Part shown: in pieces, positions 18,101 to 25,593 of the stretch
Layout: each line of letters starts with the position of its first letter
Position numbering within the stretch: position 1 is the first letter of the stretch
Notes under the pieces: generated by a model
What the model was told of the DNA's origin: nothing
The model's input: the letters and a program-made list of their open reading frames with translations, nothing else
Databases searched by the model: none
Translations under genes and position numbers: made by a program
Source of the DNA: CAZHBA01 sp964530225
GTDB lineage: Bacteria > Pseudomonadota > Alphaproteobacteria > UBA6615
Assembly: GCA_964530225.1 (NCBI GenBank)
Contig: CAZHBA010000078.1
Coordinates: forward strand, 1 to 31,059
Reading direction: 5' to 3'
Length of the DNA stretch: 31,059 nt

Positions 18101-19755
18101 ATCATCGACACCAGCGACATCACAAGTTCCTCACGGATCGGATCGATCGGTGGGTTGGTCACTTGGGCGAAATTCTGCTTGAAAAAGTTGTAGAGCAGCT
18201 TCGGCTGGCGCGACAGCACCGCCGGCGGCGTGTCGACTCCCATCGAGCCGACCGGATCTTCGCCGTGCAGCGCCATCGGCTCGAGGAACATTTTCAGGTC
18301 TTCCTGGGTGTAGCCGAAGGATTGCTGGACGTTGAGTTGTTCCTCAGGCGCGTTGCGCCGCGTTTCATCCTGCCCGTTGTCGGTCTCCTCCAGTTCCTCG
18401 AGCTTGAACTGGGTTTCGTCGAGCCAATCCTGATAGGGATGCTCGTCGGCGAGCTGCTGTTTGATCTCGCTATCGTCTATGATGCGGCCTTCGGCGAAGT
18501 CGATCAGGAGCATCTTGCCGGGCTGCAGTCGCCATTTTTTGACGATGCGTTCTTCGGGCACCGGCAGCACGCCGACCTCCGAAGCCATGATCACATGGTC
18601 GTCGTCTGTCACCACGTAGCGTGCCGGGCGCAGGCCGTTACGGTCGAGCGTCGCGCCGATTTGCTGGCCATCGGTAAAGGCGATCGCCGCCGGCCCGTCC
18701 CATGGTTCCAGCAGCGCTGCATAATATTCGTAAAACGCTCGGTGCTTGGGATCCATCATGGGGTTACCCGCCCAGGCCTCGGGGATCAGCATCATCATTG
18801 CGTGCGCCAGTGAGTAGCCGCCGGCGACCAGCAGTTCCAGCGCGTTGTCGATGCACGCCGTGTCCGATTGGCCGTGCGGGATCAGCGGCCACATTTTATC
18901 CAGATCGGGCCCGAGCAGGTCGCTGGCGATCGAGTGCCGCCGCGCCGCCATCCAGTTGATGTTGCCGCGCACCGTATTGATCTCGCCGTTATGGGCGATC
19001 ATGCGGTAAGGATGCGCCAGCGGCCATGACGGGAAGGTGTTGGTCGAAAAGCGCTGATGGACCAGGGCCAGCGCCGATTCCGTCAGAGGATTGGCAAGGT
19101 CGAGGTAGAAGGTTTCCACCTGACGCGCCAGCAACAGGCCCTTGTAGACGACAGTGCGGGACGAGAGCGACGGAATGTAGAAGTCGGATAGCTCGCCGTC
19201 GTCCGCGCGCACGCGGTTGAGGGTCTGCTTGCGAATGGTCAACAGTTTACGCTCGAACGCATCCTGGTTTTTCAGCCCGGAATTGCGCCCAACGATCGCC
19301 TGGCGGATGATCGGCATCACCTCCAGAACGCGTTCGCCGATGCCGTCGAGGTCGGTAGGCACGTCGCGCCAGGCTACCAGCGTCTGGCCCTCGGCGGCGA
19401 CGAACTTTTCGAAATGGCGCATCGCCGTTTCGCAGGCCGTGTCCTCTCGCGGCAGAAAGCACATGGCGACGCCATAGTGACCTTCTGCTGGCAGGTCGAT
19501 TCCAGCCCCGGTAGCCCAGTCACGCAGCATCGTATCGGGCATCTGGATCAGGCAGCCAGCGCCGTCGCCAACTAGTGGATCGTCGCCGACGGCACCGCGG
19601 TGATCGAGATTGAGCAGAATCTGCAGGCCGTTGCGAATAATATCGTGCGATTTGCGGCCCTTGATATTGGCCACAAAGCCGACACCGCACGCATCGTGTT
19701 CGTTGCGCGGATCGTATAGACCCTGTACGGGCTTTTGATGGTCAAATGGCACCAT
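15112..19755 (-). CDS. gltB: glutamate synthase [NADPH] large (alpha) subunit
   Basis: The large subunit (1547 residues) makes two glutamates from glutamine and 2-oxoglutarate. The class II glutamine amidotransferase domain starts at C23 (DACGVGF), which becomes the N-terminal nucleophile after removal of a 22-residue propeptide. This is followed by the central domain and the FMN-binding synthase domain with EGGEEVDRF, SGYDGGTGASPL and VDGGLRTG. The 3Fe-4S cysteines are near 1135-1146 (CIMMRKCHLNTCPVG). The C-terminal GXGXG beta-helix domain includes GYVGKGLSGG-like repeats and GGVVVVLGETGRNFAAGMSGG. Length is normal for the family. The amidotransferase and synthase sites are joined by an internal ammonia tunnel in known homologues. 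Confidence 0.97.
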   Translation of the reverse strand: MVPFDHQKPVQGLYDPRNEHDACGVGFVANIKGRKSHDIIRNGLQILLNLDHRGAVGDDPLVGDGAGCLIQMPDTMLRDWATGAGIDLPAEGHYGVAMCFLPREDTACETAMRHFEKFVAAEGQTLVAWRDVPTDLDGIGERVLEVMPIIRQAIVGRNSGLKNQDAFERKLLTIRKQTLNRVRADDGELSDFYIPSLSSRTVVYKGLLLARQVETFYLDLANPLTESALALVHQRFSTNTFPSWPLAHPYRMIAHNGEINTVRGNINWMAARRHSIASDLLGPDLDKMWPLIPHGQSDTACIDNALELLVAGGYSLAHAMMMLIPEAWAGNPMMDPKHRAFYEYYAALLEPWDGPAAIAFTDGQQIGATLDRNGLRPARYVVTDDDHVIMASEVGVLPVPEERIVKKWRLQPGKMLLIDFAEGRIIDDSEIKQQLADEHPYQDWLDETQFKLEELEETDNGQDETRRNAPEEQLNVQQSFGYTQEDLKMFLEPMALHGEDPVGSMGVDTPPAVLSRQPKLLYNFFKQNFAQVTNPPIDPIREELVMSLVSMIGPRPNLLGHHAGSHYRLEVSQPILTNADLIKVGAISTLVGEAFRTKTIDTTWPVEAGAEGLEAALDHVCHEATDAVISGYNILVLSDRASSAKRVAMPALLATAAVHHHLIRQGLRTSTGLVVETGEAREVHHFCVLAGYGAEAINPWLAFDTLEEIRLREALELSAEEVRKNYIKAVNKGILKVMSKMGISTYQSYCGAQIFDAVGLASDFIEKYFTGTASTIEGAGIDAIAAEALVRHRSAWGNNPVYLDMLGPGGDYEFRVHGEDHAWTPQSVADLQHAVRGNLPSNYKAFADSVNEQNERLLTIRGLMEFRFAEKPLPLDEVEPASTIVRRFATGAMSFGSISREAHTTLAIAMNQIGGKSNTGEGGEEVDRFTPMENGDSMRSAIKQVASGRFGVTTEYLVNSDDIQIKMAQGAKPGEGGQLPGHKVDKNIARVRHSTPGVGLISPPPHHDIYSIEDLAQLIHDLKNANPQARISVKLVSEVGVGTVAAGVSKARADHVTISGYDGGTGASPLTSLTHAGSPWEIGLSETHQTLVLNGLRGRIAVQVDGGLRTGLDVVIGALLGADEFGFSTAPLIAAGCIMMRKCHLNTCPVGVATQDPVLRKRFTGTPEHVVNYFFFVAEEVRQLMAQLGFRTFDEMIGQTEKLDMRRGIDHWKAAGIDLSRLLYQVQPQPGVAIFNCESQDHNLEAALDNDLIAAAVDALENGKPVSIERPIQNTKRTVGTMLSGEVAKRYGHAGLPENTISIHFTGNAGGSFGAFLSRGVSLDLIGDANDYVGKGLSGGQLVVRQPREGGRVASEHIIIGNTVLYGAIAGEAHFEGVAGERFAVRNSGAIAVVEGVGDHGCEYMTGGVVVVLGETGRNFAAGMSGGIAYVHDPNGKFAERCNMAMVDLEPIAPADPNAADDPGQPHQLSISADDSGMGNMLAYDAERLRILIERHRLLTDSENASALLDDWATTLSNFVKVVPKDFRRALLELQAEREEEDAAAAQ

Positions 19756-20151
19756 TCAAAACGCTTCCCCAAAACCTTTTTCGTTCCGGTGAAGGCTCTA
19801 CACCGGCAGAATATCCCCAAAATATGGGTGAGCCGCAGCGCAAAGGCGAATCCCTACCATTCACCACCGTTGCGGACCGCTAATTTTAACCTATTAGACC
19901 GCTATTTTCCAAGTGCTTGTAGAAAAACGCCAAGTTGGAAGGTGATGTAGCGGCCACGCCAGGCCCCGTGGATTGTATTTGAACAATTTCACGCGAAGTA
20001 TGGTTAATGACCCGTTCGCGGCCTCGCCGGATCGTAAGGAGACACCGGGATGGCCAAAAATCGTGCGAAATAGCGGAAATTAGCGCCAAAAAGCGTCGTG
20101 GCGGGTTTTTTAGGTGCAAAAACGGCGCAACAAAGCCGGGCTGCGTGAGGA
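19756..20151. other. non-coding region upstream of gltB and beyond the cysD remnant
   Basis: This spacer separates the sulfur operon's end from the gltB start; both run on the minus strand. It holds a possible gltB promoter (19883-19912) and no recognisable gene. A short hairpin CGCCA/TGGCG at 20084-20103 is followed by a run of T on the plus strand, but no plus-strand gene ends there. The A/T-rich patch at 19881-19910 stands out from the GC-rich surroundings. Confidence 0.4.
19883..19912 (-). promoter_or_regulatory. possible sigma70-type promoter of gltBD
   Basis: On the minus strand TTGGAA (19907-19912) and TAAAAT (19883-19888) are separated by 18 bases in an A/T-rich patch. They would give a leader of about 120 bases before gltB. 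This is a consensus match only; the -35 box fits four of six positions. Confidence 0.3.
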
Positions 20152-20361
20152 TTAATCTTCTGTCGAATGCCGGAACGTGTTCACTGCCGATCGGAAATCG
20201 TTGAGACCCAGCTGTTCGCGGAGATCCTTGTGGCCATCCATTACGGCGGCGTCAACGGGAATGCCGAGACCGTTAGCAATGCGGTCGTTCTTGGTGAAGT
20301 TGGTGGCGACCGCCGCCGCTGCCGACACCGCCGCTGGGCCTAATTCTTCTGCCAACGCACT
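20152..20361 (-). pseudogene. C-terminal remnant, possibly of an AhpD/carboxymuconolactone-decarboxylase-like protein
   Basis: This frame reads ALAEELGPAAVSAAAAVATN, FTKNDRIANGLGIPVDAAVM and DLREQLGLNDFRSAVNTF before a TAA. It has no start of its own that fits a complete protein and begins exactly where the cysD similarity ends, one frame away. The pattern of an alanine-rich helix, then NDRIANGLGIP and DLREQLG, recalls the C-terminus of alkylhydroperoxidase-like proteins. I am unsure of that. The text looks like genuine protein rather than noise, so it is the tail of a gene whose front was lost, probably in the deletion that truncated cysD. Confidence 0.35.
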
Positions 20362-20497
20362 CGGCTGCCACTTCGCGCAGGATATGGATCACCTCGCTCT
20401 CCAGACCGTCGAGATAGTCCCACGATGCAGCACTGACGCGCGACGAGCTTTCTATCGCGGTGAGGTGATCTGCGCGAACGAGTTTAACTTTACTCAT
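20360..20497 (-). pseudogene. cysD: truncated 5' end of cysD (sulfate adenylyltransferase subunit 2)
   Basis: The ATG overlaps the cysH stop as ATGA, the usual coupling inside cys operons. After a variable N-terminus the product reads YLDGLESEVIHILREVAAE, matching the conserved start of CysD (usual form YLDxLExExIHIIREVAAEFERPVMLFSGGKDS). Similarity stops at residue 46, just before the ATP-binding SGGKDS motif, and the frame ends after 74 codons. The bases that follow belong, one frame away, to another protein's tail. ATP sulfurylase must therefore be encoded elsewhere, as cysDN or sat. Family assignment rests on about 20 residues plus position. Confidence 0.6.
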
Positions 20498-21186
20498 GAC
20501 GATTGTCCGCGGACGTGCAGTCCGCACTCCTTGTGTTCGGGTTCTTCCCACCACCAACGGCCGGCGCGTTCGTCTTCGCCCGGCTTGATCGCGCGGGTGC
20601 ATGGTGCGCAGCCGATGCTGGCGTAACCGATGTCGTGCAACGTGTTGGTGGGTACCGAATGGTGGTGGATATAGGTCCACACTTCTTCCCCCGACCAATC
20701 GGCAAGAGGGTTAAACTTCGCCAGTCCGTTTTCCGCGTCCCGCTCCTCAAATGGCAGATCTTGGCGGACTGGTGATTGCTCGCGGCGCTGGCCCGTTATC
20801 CAGGCCCTGCGGCCCGCTAGCGCCCGCTTGAGCGGCTTTACCTTGCGGATGTAGCAACACTCTCGGCGCAGCGCGACACTTTCATAAAAGGCGTTCGGGC
20901 TGTTGTCGGTAGCGTAAGTTTCTAACCCTGAAGCCTCGGGCGCATATACAACCAGTGGTACGGCGTAGCGTTCGCGCATTTGCGCCATCAGTTGATATGT
21001 CTGCTCTGGCAAGCGGCCGGTATCGAGAGTGAATATCTCGATATTAATGGCATGGCGGTCGATCATGTCGGTCAGCACCATGTCTTCAGCGCCCAAACTG
21101 CTCGCGAGCGCGGCGGATGCGTGGTCGCTGGCGATTGTACGCAATTGCCGAAGGACATTGATCTCTTTGCTGTTAATTATGCTCAT
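20494..21186 (-). CDS. cysH: adenylylsulfate (APS) reductase, CysH family
   Basis: This 230-residue cytoplasmic enzyme reduces activated sulfate to sulfite using thioredoxin. The nucleotide-binding core includes SSLGAEDMVLTDMI and FTLDTGRLPEQTY. Cysteine pairs C110-C111 (RRECCYIRKVKPL) and C193/C196 (GCAPC) are the four ligands of the [4Fe-4S] cluster that marks the APS-using bacterial and plant type rather than the E. coli PAPS type. The C-terminal KECGLH carries the redox-active C221. I take the ATG at 21186; a TTG at 21198 would add four residues. It is the last intact gene of the cys operon, 120 bases after the DUF934 gene and overlapping the cysD remnant by four bases. Confidence 0.93.
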   Translation of the reverse strand: MSIINSKEINVLRQLRTIASDHASAALASSLGAEDMVLTDMIDRHAINIEIFTLDTGRLPEQTYQLMAQMRERYAVPLVVYAPEASGLETYATDNSPNAFYESVALRRECCYIRKVKPLKRALAGRRAWITGQRREQSPVRQDLPFEERDAENGLAKFNPLADWSGEEVWTYIHHHSVPTNTLHDIGYASIGCAPCTRAIKPGEDERAGRWWWEEPEHKECGLHVRGQSS

Positions 21187-21306
21187 GGGTCCAATCAATT
21201 ATCTGTGGATTCACCTGCCACCCGTCGGTGGGCGACACCCGAATCTGTTTCACTATTTTCAAGACCAAAACGGCGTGACAAACCAAAGCGGTCGCTTTCG
21301 CACGCG

Positions 21307-21828
21307 TTAGCCGTGGGTTCCGTTCAGAAGAACGCTCGAGGTATCGTTGCGGATCGCGGCTGCAGAGCGTTGCCGATCGGCGGCGGATTGGTAGACGACA
21401 TCGATTTCGTCGAATGCCGATAAAGCTTCTTCCGCCGCCAATTTGCCGACGTATTCGAAGGAATCGAAACCGCAACGCTGCATAAACAGCAACTGGTCGT
21501 ATAGGACTTCGCCAGTGGCGCGCAATTCGCCGGTATAGCCATGGCGTTGGCGTAGCAGCCGGGCCGTGGAATAAGACCGACCGTCCTTAAACTGCGGAAA
21601 TTCGAGCGCTACCACATCGAAAAACGCTAGGTCTTCGGCTATGGCGCCGGCATCGTCGTCGCTCCGCAGAAGAACGCCGAGAGGTGCGTTATGGCCCCTC
21701 AGTGCCTCCCGTTCGATTTGCCAACGGGCCAGCGAAACGATCACCCCGCCATCGGCCGGTATAGGTTCTGCGTCATCGATATGCCGCCAGGTATCGGCAA
21801 CGATCTGTTTGTTTTTAATGAAGGACAT
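21307..21828 (-). CDS. DUF934 protein of the sulfite reductase operon
   Basis: This 173-residue protein has no known activity. Its family occurs almost always next to cysI or nitrite/sulfite reductase genes in proteobacteria, so a role in sulfite reduction, perhaps electron delivery or assembly, is inferred. Visible family features are VIVSLARWQ, LGVLLRSDDD, FPQFKDGRSYSTARLLR and GYTGELRATGEVLYDQL, then MQRCGFDSFEY. The start is the ATG at 21828, which overlaps the cysI stop by 14 bases; the open frame extends further upstream only inside cysI. It is probably translationally coupled to cysI. Confidence 0.88.
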   Translation of the reverse strand: MSFIKNKQIVADTWRHIDDAEPIPADGGVIVSLARWQIEREALRGHNAPLGVLLRSDDDAGAIAEDLAFFDVVALEFPQFKDGRSYSTARLLRQRHGYTGELRATGEVLYDQLLFMQRCGFDSFEYVGKLAAEEALSAFDEIDVVYQSAADRQRSAAAIRNDTSSVLLNGTHG

Positions 21829-23470
21829 AGAGGTTTTCCTTGAATGGCTCCTTGCCGATCCGGCGATAGGTCTCGAGGAAGCGCTCGCCGTTGGCGCGCT
21901 GTTTGACATAGGTTTCGACAACAGTCTCGATCGCGTCGACAACTGCGTCATAAGCGACGGACGGACCGACGATTTCGCCGAGGCTGGTATTTTCATCGGC
22001 GCTGCCGCCGAGGGTGATCTGATAATATTCCTCGCCCTTACGGTCGACGCCGAGCAGGCCGATGTGGCCGACATGGTGATGGCCGCAGGCGTTGATGCAG
22101 CCCGAAATTTTCACTTTCAGTTCGCCGATACCGTGCTGCTGGTCGAGATCGGCAAAGCGTTTGCTAATGTCCTGGGCCAACGAGATTGAGCGGGCATTGG
22201 CCAACGTGCAGTAATCCATCCCCGGGCAGGCGATAAGGTCGCTGACCAACCCGAAGTTAGGGGTCGCCAGATCTAAACTTTTGAGCGTCTGCCAGACGCC
22301 GTAGAGACCGGCCTGACGGACATGGGGCAGCACCAGGTTCTGCTCGTGCGTTGCCCGAATTTCGGAGAAGCTGAAGCGTTCGGCGAGCGCCGCGACGGCG
22401 TCCATCTGCTCCGCCGTCACATCGCCTGGAATACCGCCCACGGGTTTCAGCGTGATATTGGCGATGGCATAGCCGGGCTGCTTATGGGGTGCGACATTGG
22501 TGCGTACCCATTGCCTGAAGTCGCGGTCCTCGAGCCGGTAGCGGGCGAATTTGCCATCCTCGCCCGGCAGTTTTTCGAAGCGCGGCGGCGCAAAAAATGC
22601 GGCGATGCGCTCGTGTTCGCCCGCCGGCAAATCGACTGCGCTGTCGCGAATCGCGTCCCACTCCTCCTCAACCAAGCGGATAAATTCCGCGCCACCCAAT
22701 TCGTGCACCAGAATCTTTATGCGCGCCTTGTACATGTTGTCGCGTCGACCCGCCAGGTTGTAGACGCGTAGAATCGCTTCGAGATACGACAGTAGGTGAC
22801 GTTTCGGCAGGAAGTCACGTATCGTGACTCCGATCATCGGCGTGCGGCCAAGACCGCCGCCGACGATCACCTCGTAACCCACCTCACCCGTATCGTCGTG
22901 CTTGATGACGAGGCCGATATCGTGCACGCGTACCGCCGCTCGATCGCGTGCCGAGCCGGTAACGGCGATCTTGAACTTACGCGGCAGAAACGAGAATTCT
23001 GGGTGCAGCGTCGACCATTGGCGCATAACTTCCGCGGTGATGCGTGGGTCGGCGACCTCATCGGCTGCCGCGCCGGCATACTGGTCGGCGGTAACGTTGC
23101 GGATGCAGTTGCCGCTGGTCTGCAGCGCGTGCATCTGTACCGCCGCCAGCTCGGCCAGAATATCGGGCGTGTCCTCCAGCTTCGGCCAGTTATATTGCAG
23201 GTTCTGGCGCGTCGTGAAGTGGCCGTAGCCCTTGTCGTAGCGCCGGGCGATGTGCGCCAGTTTGCGCATCTGATGTGACGATAGCGTGCCATAAGGGATG
23301 GCCACGCGCAGCATGTAGGCGTGCAACTGGAGATAGAGACCGTTCATTAGTCGTAGCGGCTTGAATTCGTCCTCGTTTAGCTCACCCGCCAAGCGGCGGT
23401 TCACCTGGCCGCGGAATTGCTCAACGCGCTGGTTTACCAGCGACTGATCGATTTCGTCATAGACATACAT
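21815..23470 (-). CDS. cysI: nitrite/sulfite reductase hemoprotein, assimilatory sulfite reductase
   Basis: The 551-residue siroheme and [4Fe-4S] enzyme reduces sulfite to sulfide by six electrons in the cytoplasm. Cluster cysteines are C415, C421 (ACPGMDYC), C458 and C462 (ISGCINACGHHH), the CX5C-X36-CX3C pattern of the family. Siroheme-binding segments include GYGHFTTRQNLQYNWPKLED and TSGNCIRNVTADQYAG in the first ferredoxin-like repeat. No cysJ flavoprotein gene accompanies it, so electrons probably come from a ferredoxin or another reductase. The gene context (cysG before, cysH after) supports sulfite rather than nitrite as substrate. It starts 28 bases after the DUF2849 gene. Confidence 0.95.
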   Translation of the reverse strand: MYVYDEIDQSLVNQRVEQFRGQVNRRLAGELNEDEFKPLRLMNGLYLQLHAYMLRVAIPYGTLSSHQMRKLAHIARRYDKGYGHFTTRQNLQYNWPKLEDTPDILAELAAVQMHALQTSGNCIRNVTADQYAGAAADEVADPRITAEVMRQWSTLHPEFSFLPRKFKIAVTGSARDRAAVRVHDIGLVIKHDDTGEVGYEVIVGGGLGRTPMIGVTIRDFLPKRHLLSYLEAILRVYNLAGRRDNMYKARIKILVHELGGAEFIRLVEEEWDAIRDSAVDLPAGEHERIAAFFAPPRFEKLPGEDGKFARYRLEDRDFRQWVRTNVAPHKQPGYAIANITLKPVGGIPGDVTAEQMDAVAALAERFSFSEIRATHEQNLVLPHVRQAGLYGVWQTLKSLDLATPNFGLVSDLIACPGMDYCTLANARSISLAQDISKRFADLDQQHGIGELKVKISGCINACGHHHVGHIGLLGVDRKGEEYYQITLGGSADENTSLGEIVGPSVAYDAVVDAIETVVETYVKQRANGERFLETYRRIGKEPFKENLYVLH

Positions 23471-23498
23471 CGGTGTGCTCTTGTTGCGGCGGGCCGGT

Positions 23499-23795
23499 TT
23501 AAAGCTCGGCCTGTTTGCCGATATCCGGGCGTACCGTCGGGCCCTCGGCGCGGATTAGTTCGCGAAATCTAGTCGGTCGGCGTTTACCGCCGCTCACGTC
23601 AATGTCGATGAGGTACGGATCGACGACAATACGCGCCTCCACGGCGGCACCCGCTAACTTCAGCGCTGTCTCGCCTTCCTCTTCGCCGGTAACGACCAGC
23701 GCGGCGGTGATATGCTCGGACCAGTTGCCGCCATCCGTTAGATAGACGACGAGTCCGTCGTGGAGCCGGTTCGCCGAAATCACTTGGTGGTTCAT
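23499..23795 (-). CDS. DUF2849 protein of the cys operon
   Basis: This 98-residue cytoplasmic protein begins MNHQVISANRLHDGLVVYL and continues with WSEHITAALV, then RIVVDPYLIDIDV and a C-terminal RFRELIRAEGPTVRPD. DUF2849 is found in Alphaproteobacteria nearly always between siroheme synthase and sulfite reductase genes, as here: it starts 10 bases after cysG and ends 28 bases before cysI. The function is unknown; an accessory role in siroheme handling or sulfite reduction is inferred from position only. Confidence 0.88.
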   Translation of the reverse strand: MNHQVISANRLHDGLVVYLTDGGNWSEHITAALVVTGEEEGETALKLAGAAVEARIVVDPYLIDIDVSGGKRRPTRFRELIRAEGPTVRPDIGKQAEL

Positions 23796-23805
23796 GCGCG
23801 TATTC

Positions 23806-25233
23806 CTACAGTGCTAGCGCGTATGCTTGCGCGCGCGTTTCGGTGTCCTGGGTCGACTCTGTGGCCAATGCTGCAACTTCGCCGATGACGATAAGCGCCG
23901 GCCCGACGATGCTGTGCCAGGCCACCGTTGCGCCTAGGTTTGATAAGGTACCTCGGGCGACGACTTGTTCCGGCCGTGTGCCGTTTTCGATTAATGCGAT
24001 AGGCGTTGCTGGTCTCATTCCATGCGCGACTAGCTGTTCGCCGATGGCCCTCGCGTTCGATACCCCCATGTAAAACACCAACGTGTCTCGGGTGCCGGCG
24101 AGGTGCGCCCAATCGGGTTCCTCTGAACCTTCACGCAGATGGCCCGTGACCAAGGTAACGCCTGAGGCGTAATCGCGGTGGGTCAGCGGCAAAGCCGCCG
24201 CCGCTGCACAGCCGGTCGCTGCAGTGATACCGGGGACGATTTCGACGGCGATACCAGCATCCTGCAGATCGATCATTTCTTCGCCGCCACGGCCGAACAC
24301 GAACGGGTCGCCGCCTTTCAGGCGCACTACTCGTTTGCCGGCGTGCGCGCGGTCGATCAATGTCCGATTAATTTCTTCTTGTGGTACCGGATGACGGCCC
24401 TTTGTTTTGCCGACGAAGATACGCTCGGCATCCCGGCGCACGTAATCCAGTATTTGGTCGCTGATTAGCCGGTCATAGACGACCACGTCTGCATCTTGCA
24501 TCGCGCGCATCGCGCGCAGGGTCAGGAGATCCGGGTCGCCCGGGCCGACACCGACGAGAGCTACCGTACCCTCGGGCGAGGTCCTGCCGGTTTTGTTGAT
24601 CCGGCGCAACATCGCGTTGGTCGCCTGATCCTCGCGGCCATCCAGGACGAGCCGCGCGATTGGGCCGTCGAAGAAAGCTTCCCACAAGCGGCGCCGGCGA
24701 TTGCTGTCAGGTTGTGCACTGGCGACGGCGCTGCGAAAGCGCTGCGCGAACCGGGCTAGGTTTCCTAGGCGTGATGGCAACATCGCTTCAATCTGCTCAC
24801 GTAGCCGGCGCACCAGGACTGGAGCGGCGCCCGAGCTGCCGATTGCCACGAGCACCGGGTCGCGATCGACGATCCCCGGAAATACAACGGTCGAGAGGTC
24901 CGGCCGGTCAACGACATTAACGGGTACGTTCGCATGCTGGGCGGCCGCGGCAATTGTTTCAGCCTTATCACTATCGGCGTCTGCGACGACAATCAGGGCA
25001 TAGGCGGTAAGCCGGTCGGGCAAAAGGGTCCTCGCTCCCCGAACCCCTTTCTCGATGCGAACCCTGCCGTCCTCTTCGAGCGCATTGATTTCGGGGGTTA
25101 CGCTCGCAGCGATGACCGTCGGCTGTGCGTCCGTGCGCAACAGAAGGTGCAGTTTACGAGTGGCGGTTTTACCGCCGCCGACGACGAGGCATTCGCGCCC
25201 CGCGAGGTCGACGAATAGAGGCAGATACTTCAT
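23806..25233 (-). CDS. cysG: siroheme synthase (precorrin-2 dehydrogenase/ferrochelatase fused to uroporphyrinogen-III methyltransferase)
   Basis: This 475-residue bifunctional enzyme makes the siroheme that CysI needs. The N-terminal NAD-binding dehydrogenase/chelatase domain (about 1-210) has VVGGGKTATRK and the conserved VNVVDRPDLSTVVFPGIVDR. The C-terminal SAM-dependent methyltransferase domain (about 222-465) has GVGPGDPDLLTLRA, VVYDRL, RLKGGDPFVFGRGGEE and VPGITAA. Both domains are complete. It is the first gene of the minus-strand cys operon. About 80 bases upstream lies the duplicated Lrp-type control region with a 16-base palindrome (25304-25319), a natural place for regulation of the whole operon. 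Confidence 0.95.
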   Translation of the reverse strand: MKYLPLFVDLAGRECLVVGGGKTATRKLHLLLRTDAQPTVIAASVTPEINALEEDGRVRIEKGVRGARTLLPDRLTAYALIVVADADSDKAETIAAAAQHANVPVNVVDRPDLSTVVFPGIVDRDPVLVAIGSSGAAPVLVRRLREQIEAMLPSRLGNLARFAQRFRSAVASAQPDSNRRRRLWEAFFDGPIARLVLDGREDQATNAMLRRINKTGRTSPEGTVALVGVGPGDPDLLTLRAMRAMQDADVVVYDRLISDQILDYVRRDAERIFVGKTKGRHPVPQEEINRTLIDRAHAGKRVVRLKGGDPFVFGRGGEEMIDLQDAGIAVEIVPGITAATGCAAAAALPLTHRDYASGVTLVTGHLREGSEEPDWAHLAGTRDTLVFYMGVSNARAIGEQLVAHGMRPATPIALIENGTRPEQVVARGTLSNLGATVAWHSIVGPALIVIGEVAALATESTQDTETRAQAYALAL

Positions 25234-25295
25234 ATCACGATCATCCGTGGCCCCGGTCCATGGCCCGCTAGAACAGTGTTTGTTAGGTCTAAATT

Positions 25296-25380
25296 AGAAA
25301 ATTTTGTCATAAATGACAATAGTAATCGGAAAAGTAGAAATATATGTTCTTTATACTTGGAAAAATCAGAAAATTTTGTC
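25296..25380. promoter_or_regulatory. copy 1 of the Lrp control region, with two 13-base direct repeats
   Basis: AGAAAATTTTGTC occurs exactly twice, at 25296-25308 and 25368-25380, 72 bases apart, or close to seven helical turns. Between and overlapping them lie the palindrome at 25304-25319 and a stretch matching the region upstream of the intact lrp gene (TGACAATAG, later TGTTCTTT), at the same 87-base distance from the former start codon. It lies between cysG and the decayed lrp copy, so it probably served both. Spaced repeats suit Lrp-type octamers that wrap DNA; that is inference. Confidence 0.5.
25304..25319. promoter_or_regulatory. perfect 16-base palindrome, candidate operator upstream of cysG
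   Basis: TTGTCAT and ATGACAA are exact reverse complements separated by AA. The site lies 71 bases upstream of cysG. A comparable palindrome is in the matching position before the intact lrp gene (26461-26474). Confidence 0.5.
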
Positions 25381-25400
25381 TTAAAAGGAGATTTTGGTGA

Positions 25401-25511
25401 ATAGATAATATGGGCCGGCGCATACTGAGAATTCTGCAGGCAGATGACAGCATGTCGGTATCCGACGTGGTCCGCGAGGTTGTTTTATTTAAGAAAGCTT
25501 TCAGGTGGTAA
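25401..25511 (+). pseudogene. truncated Lrp/AsnC-family regulator gene (copy 1)
   Basis: The frame reads RRILRILQADDSMSVSDVVR and EVV, against RRILRILQTDSSMSASDVAR and EVG in the intact gene at 26554. The start ATG has become ATA (25401-25403), similarity ends near 25487, and a TAA follows at 25509. Only the first helix region of the DNA-binding domain survives; the recognition helix and the whole RAM effector domain are missing. An ATG at 25410 could still give a 33-residue peptide, but it is preceded by no suitable ribosome site. It is the 5' stub of a duplicated regulator. Confidence 0.8.
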
Positions 25512-25593
25512 TGCTCAACGGCGAGTTCAGAGATCATCGGCGATGGCAAGAAACCGGATCCGCAGGCCATCAGATAAAGACGAGCGCCTCGTA

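Noticed and set aside
18058..18813. 251-codon open frame antisense to gltB, and similar long antisense frames at 857-1537, 12469-13227, 15043-15852 and 28101-28823
   Set aside because: All lie wholly or mostly opposite strong conserved genes, have no recognisable domain, and are expected from GC-rich codon bias.
20084..20111. Terminator-like hairpin with T-run on the plus strand
   Set aside because: The stem is only five pairs and no plus-strand gene lies upstream; both neighbouring operons run on the minus strand.
20007..20204. 65-codon plus-strand frame near the cysD remnant
   Set aside because: It is rich in Arg/Cys with no domain, lacks a ribosome site and overlaps the remnant on the other strand.
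21829..22074. Longer N-terminus for the DUF934 protein
   Set aside because: The added residues are a frame-shifted reading of cysI; the family starts at the ATG at 21828.
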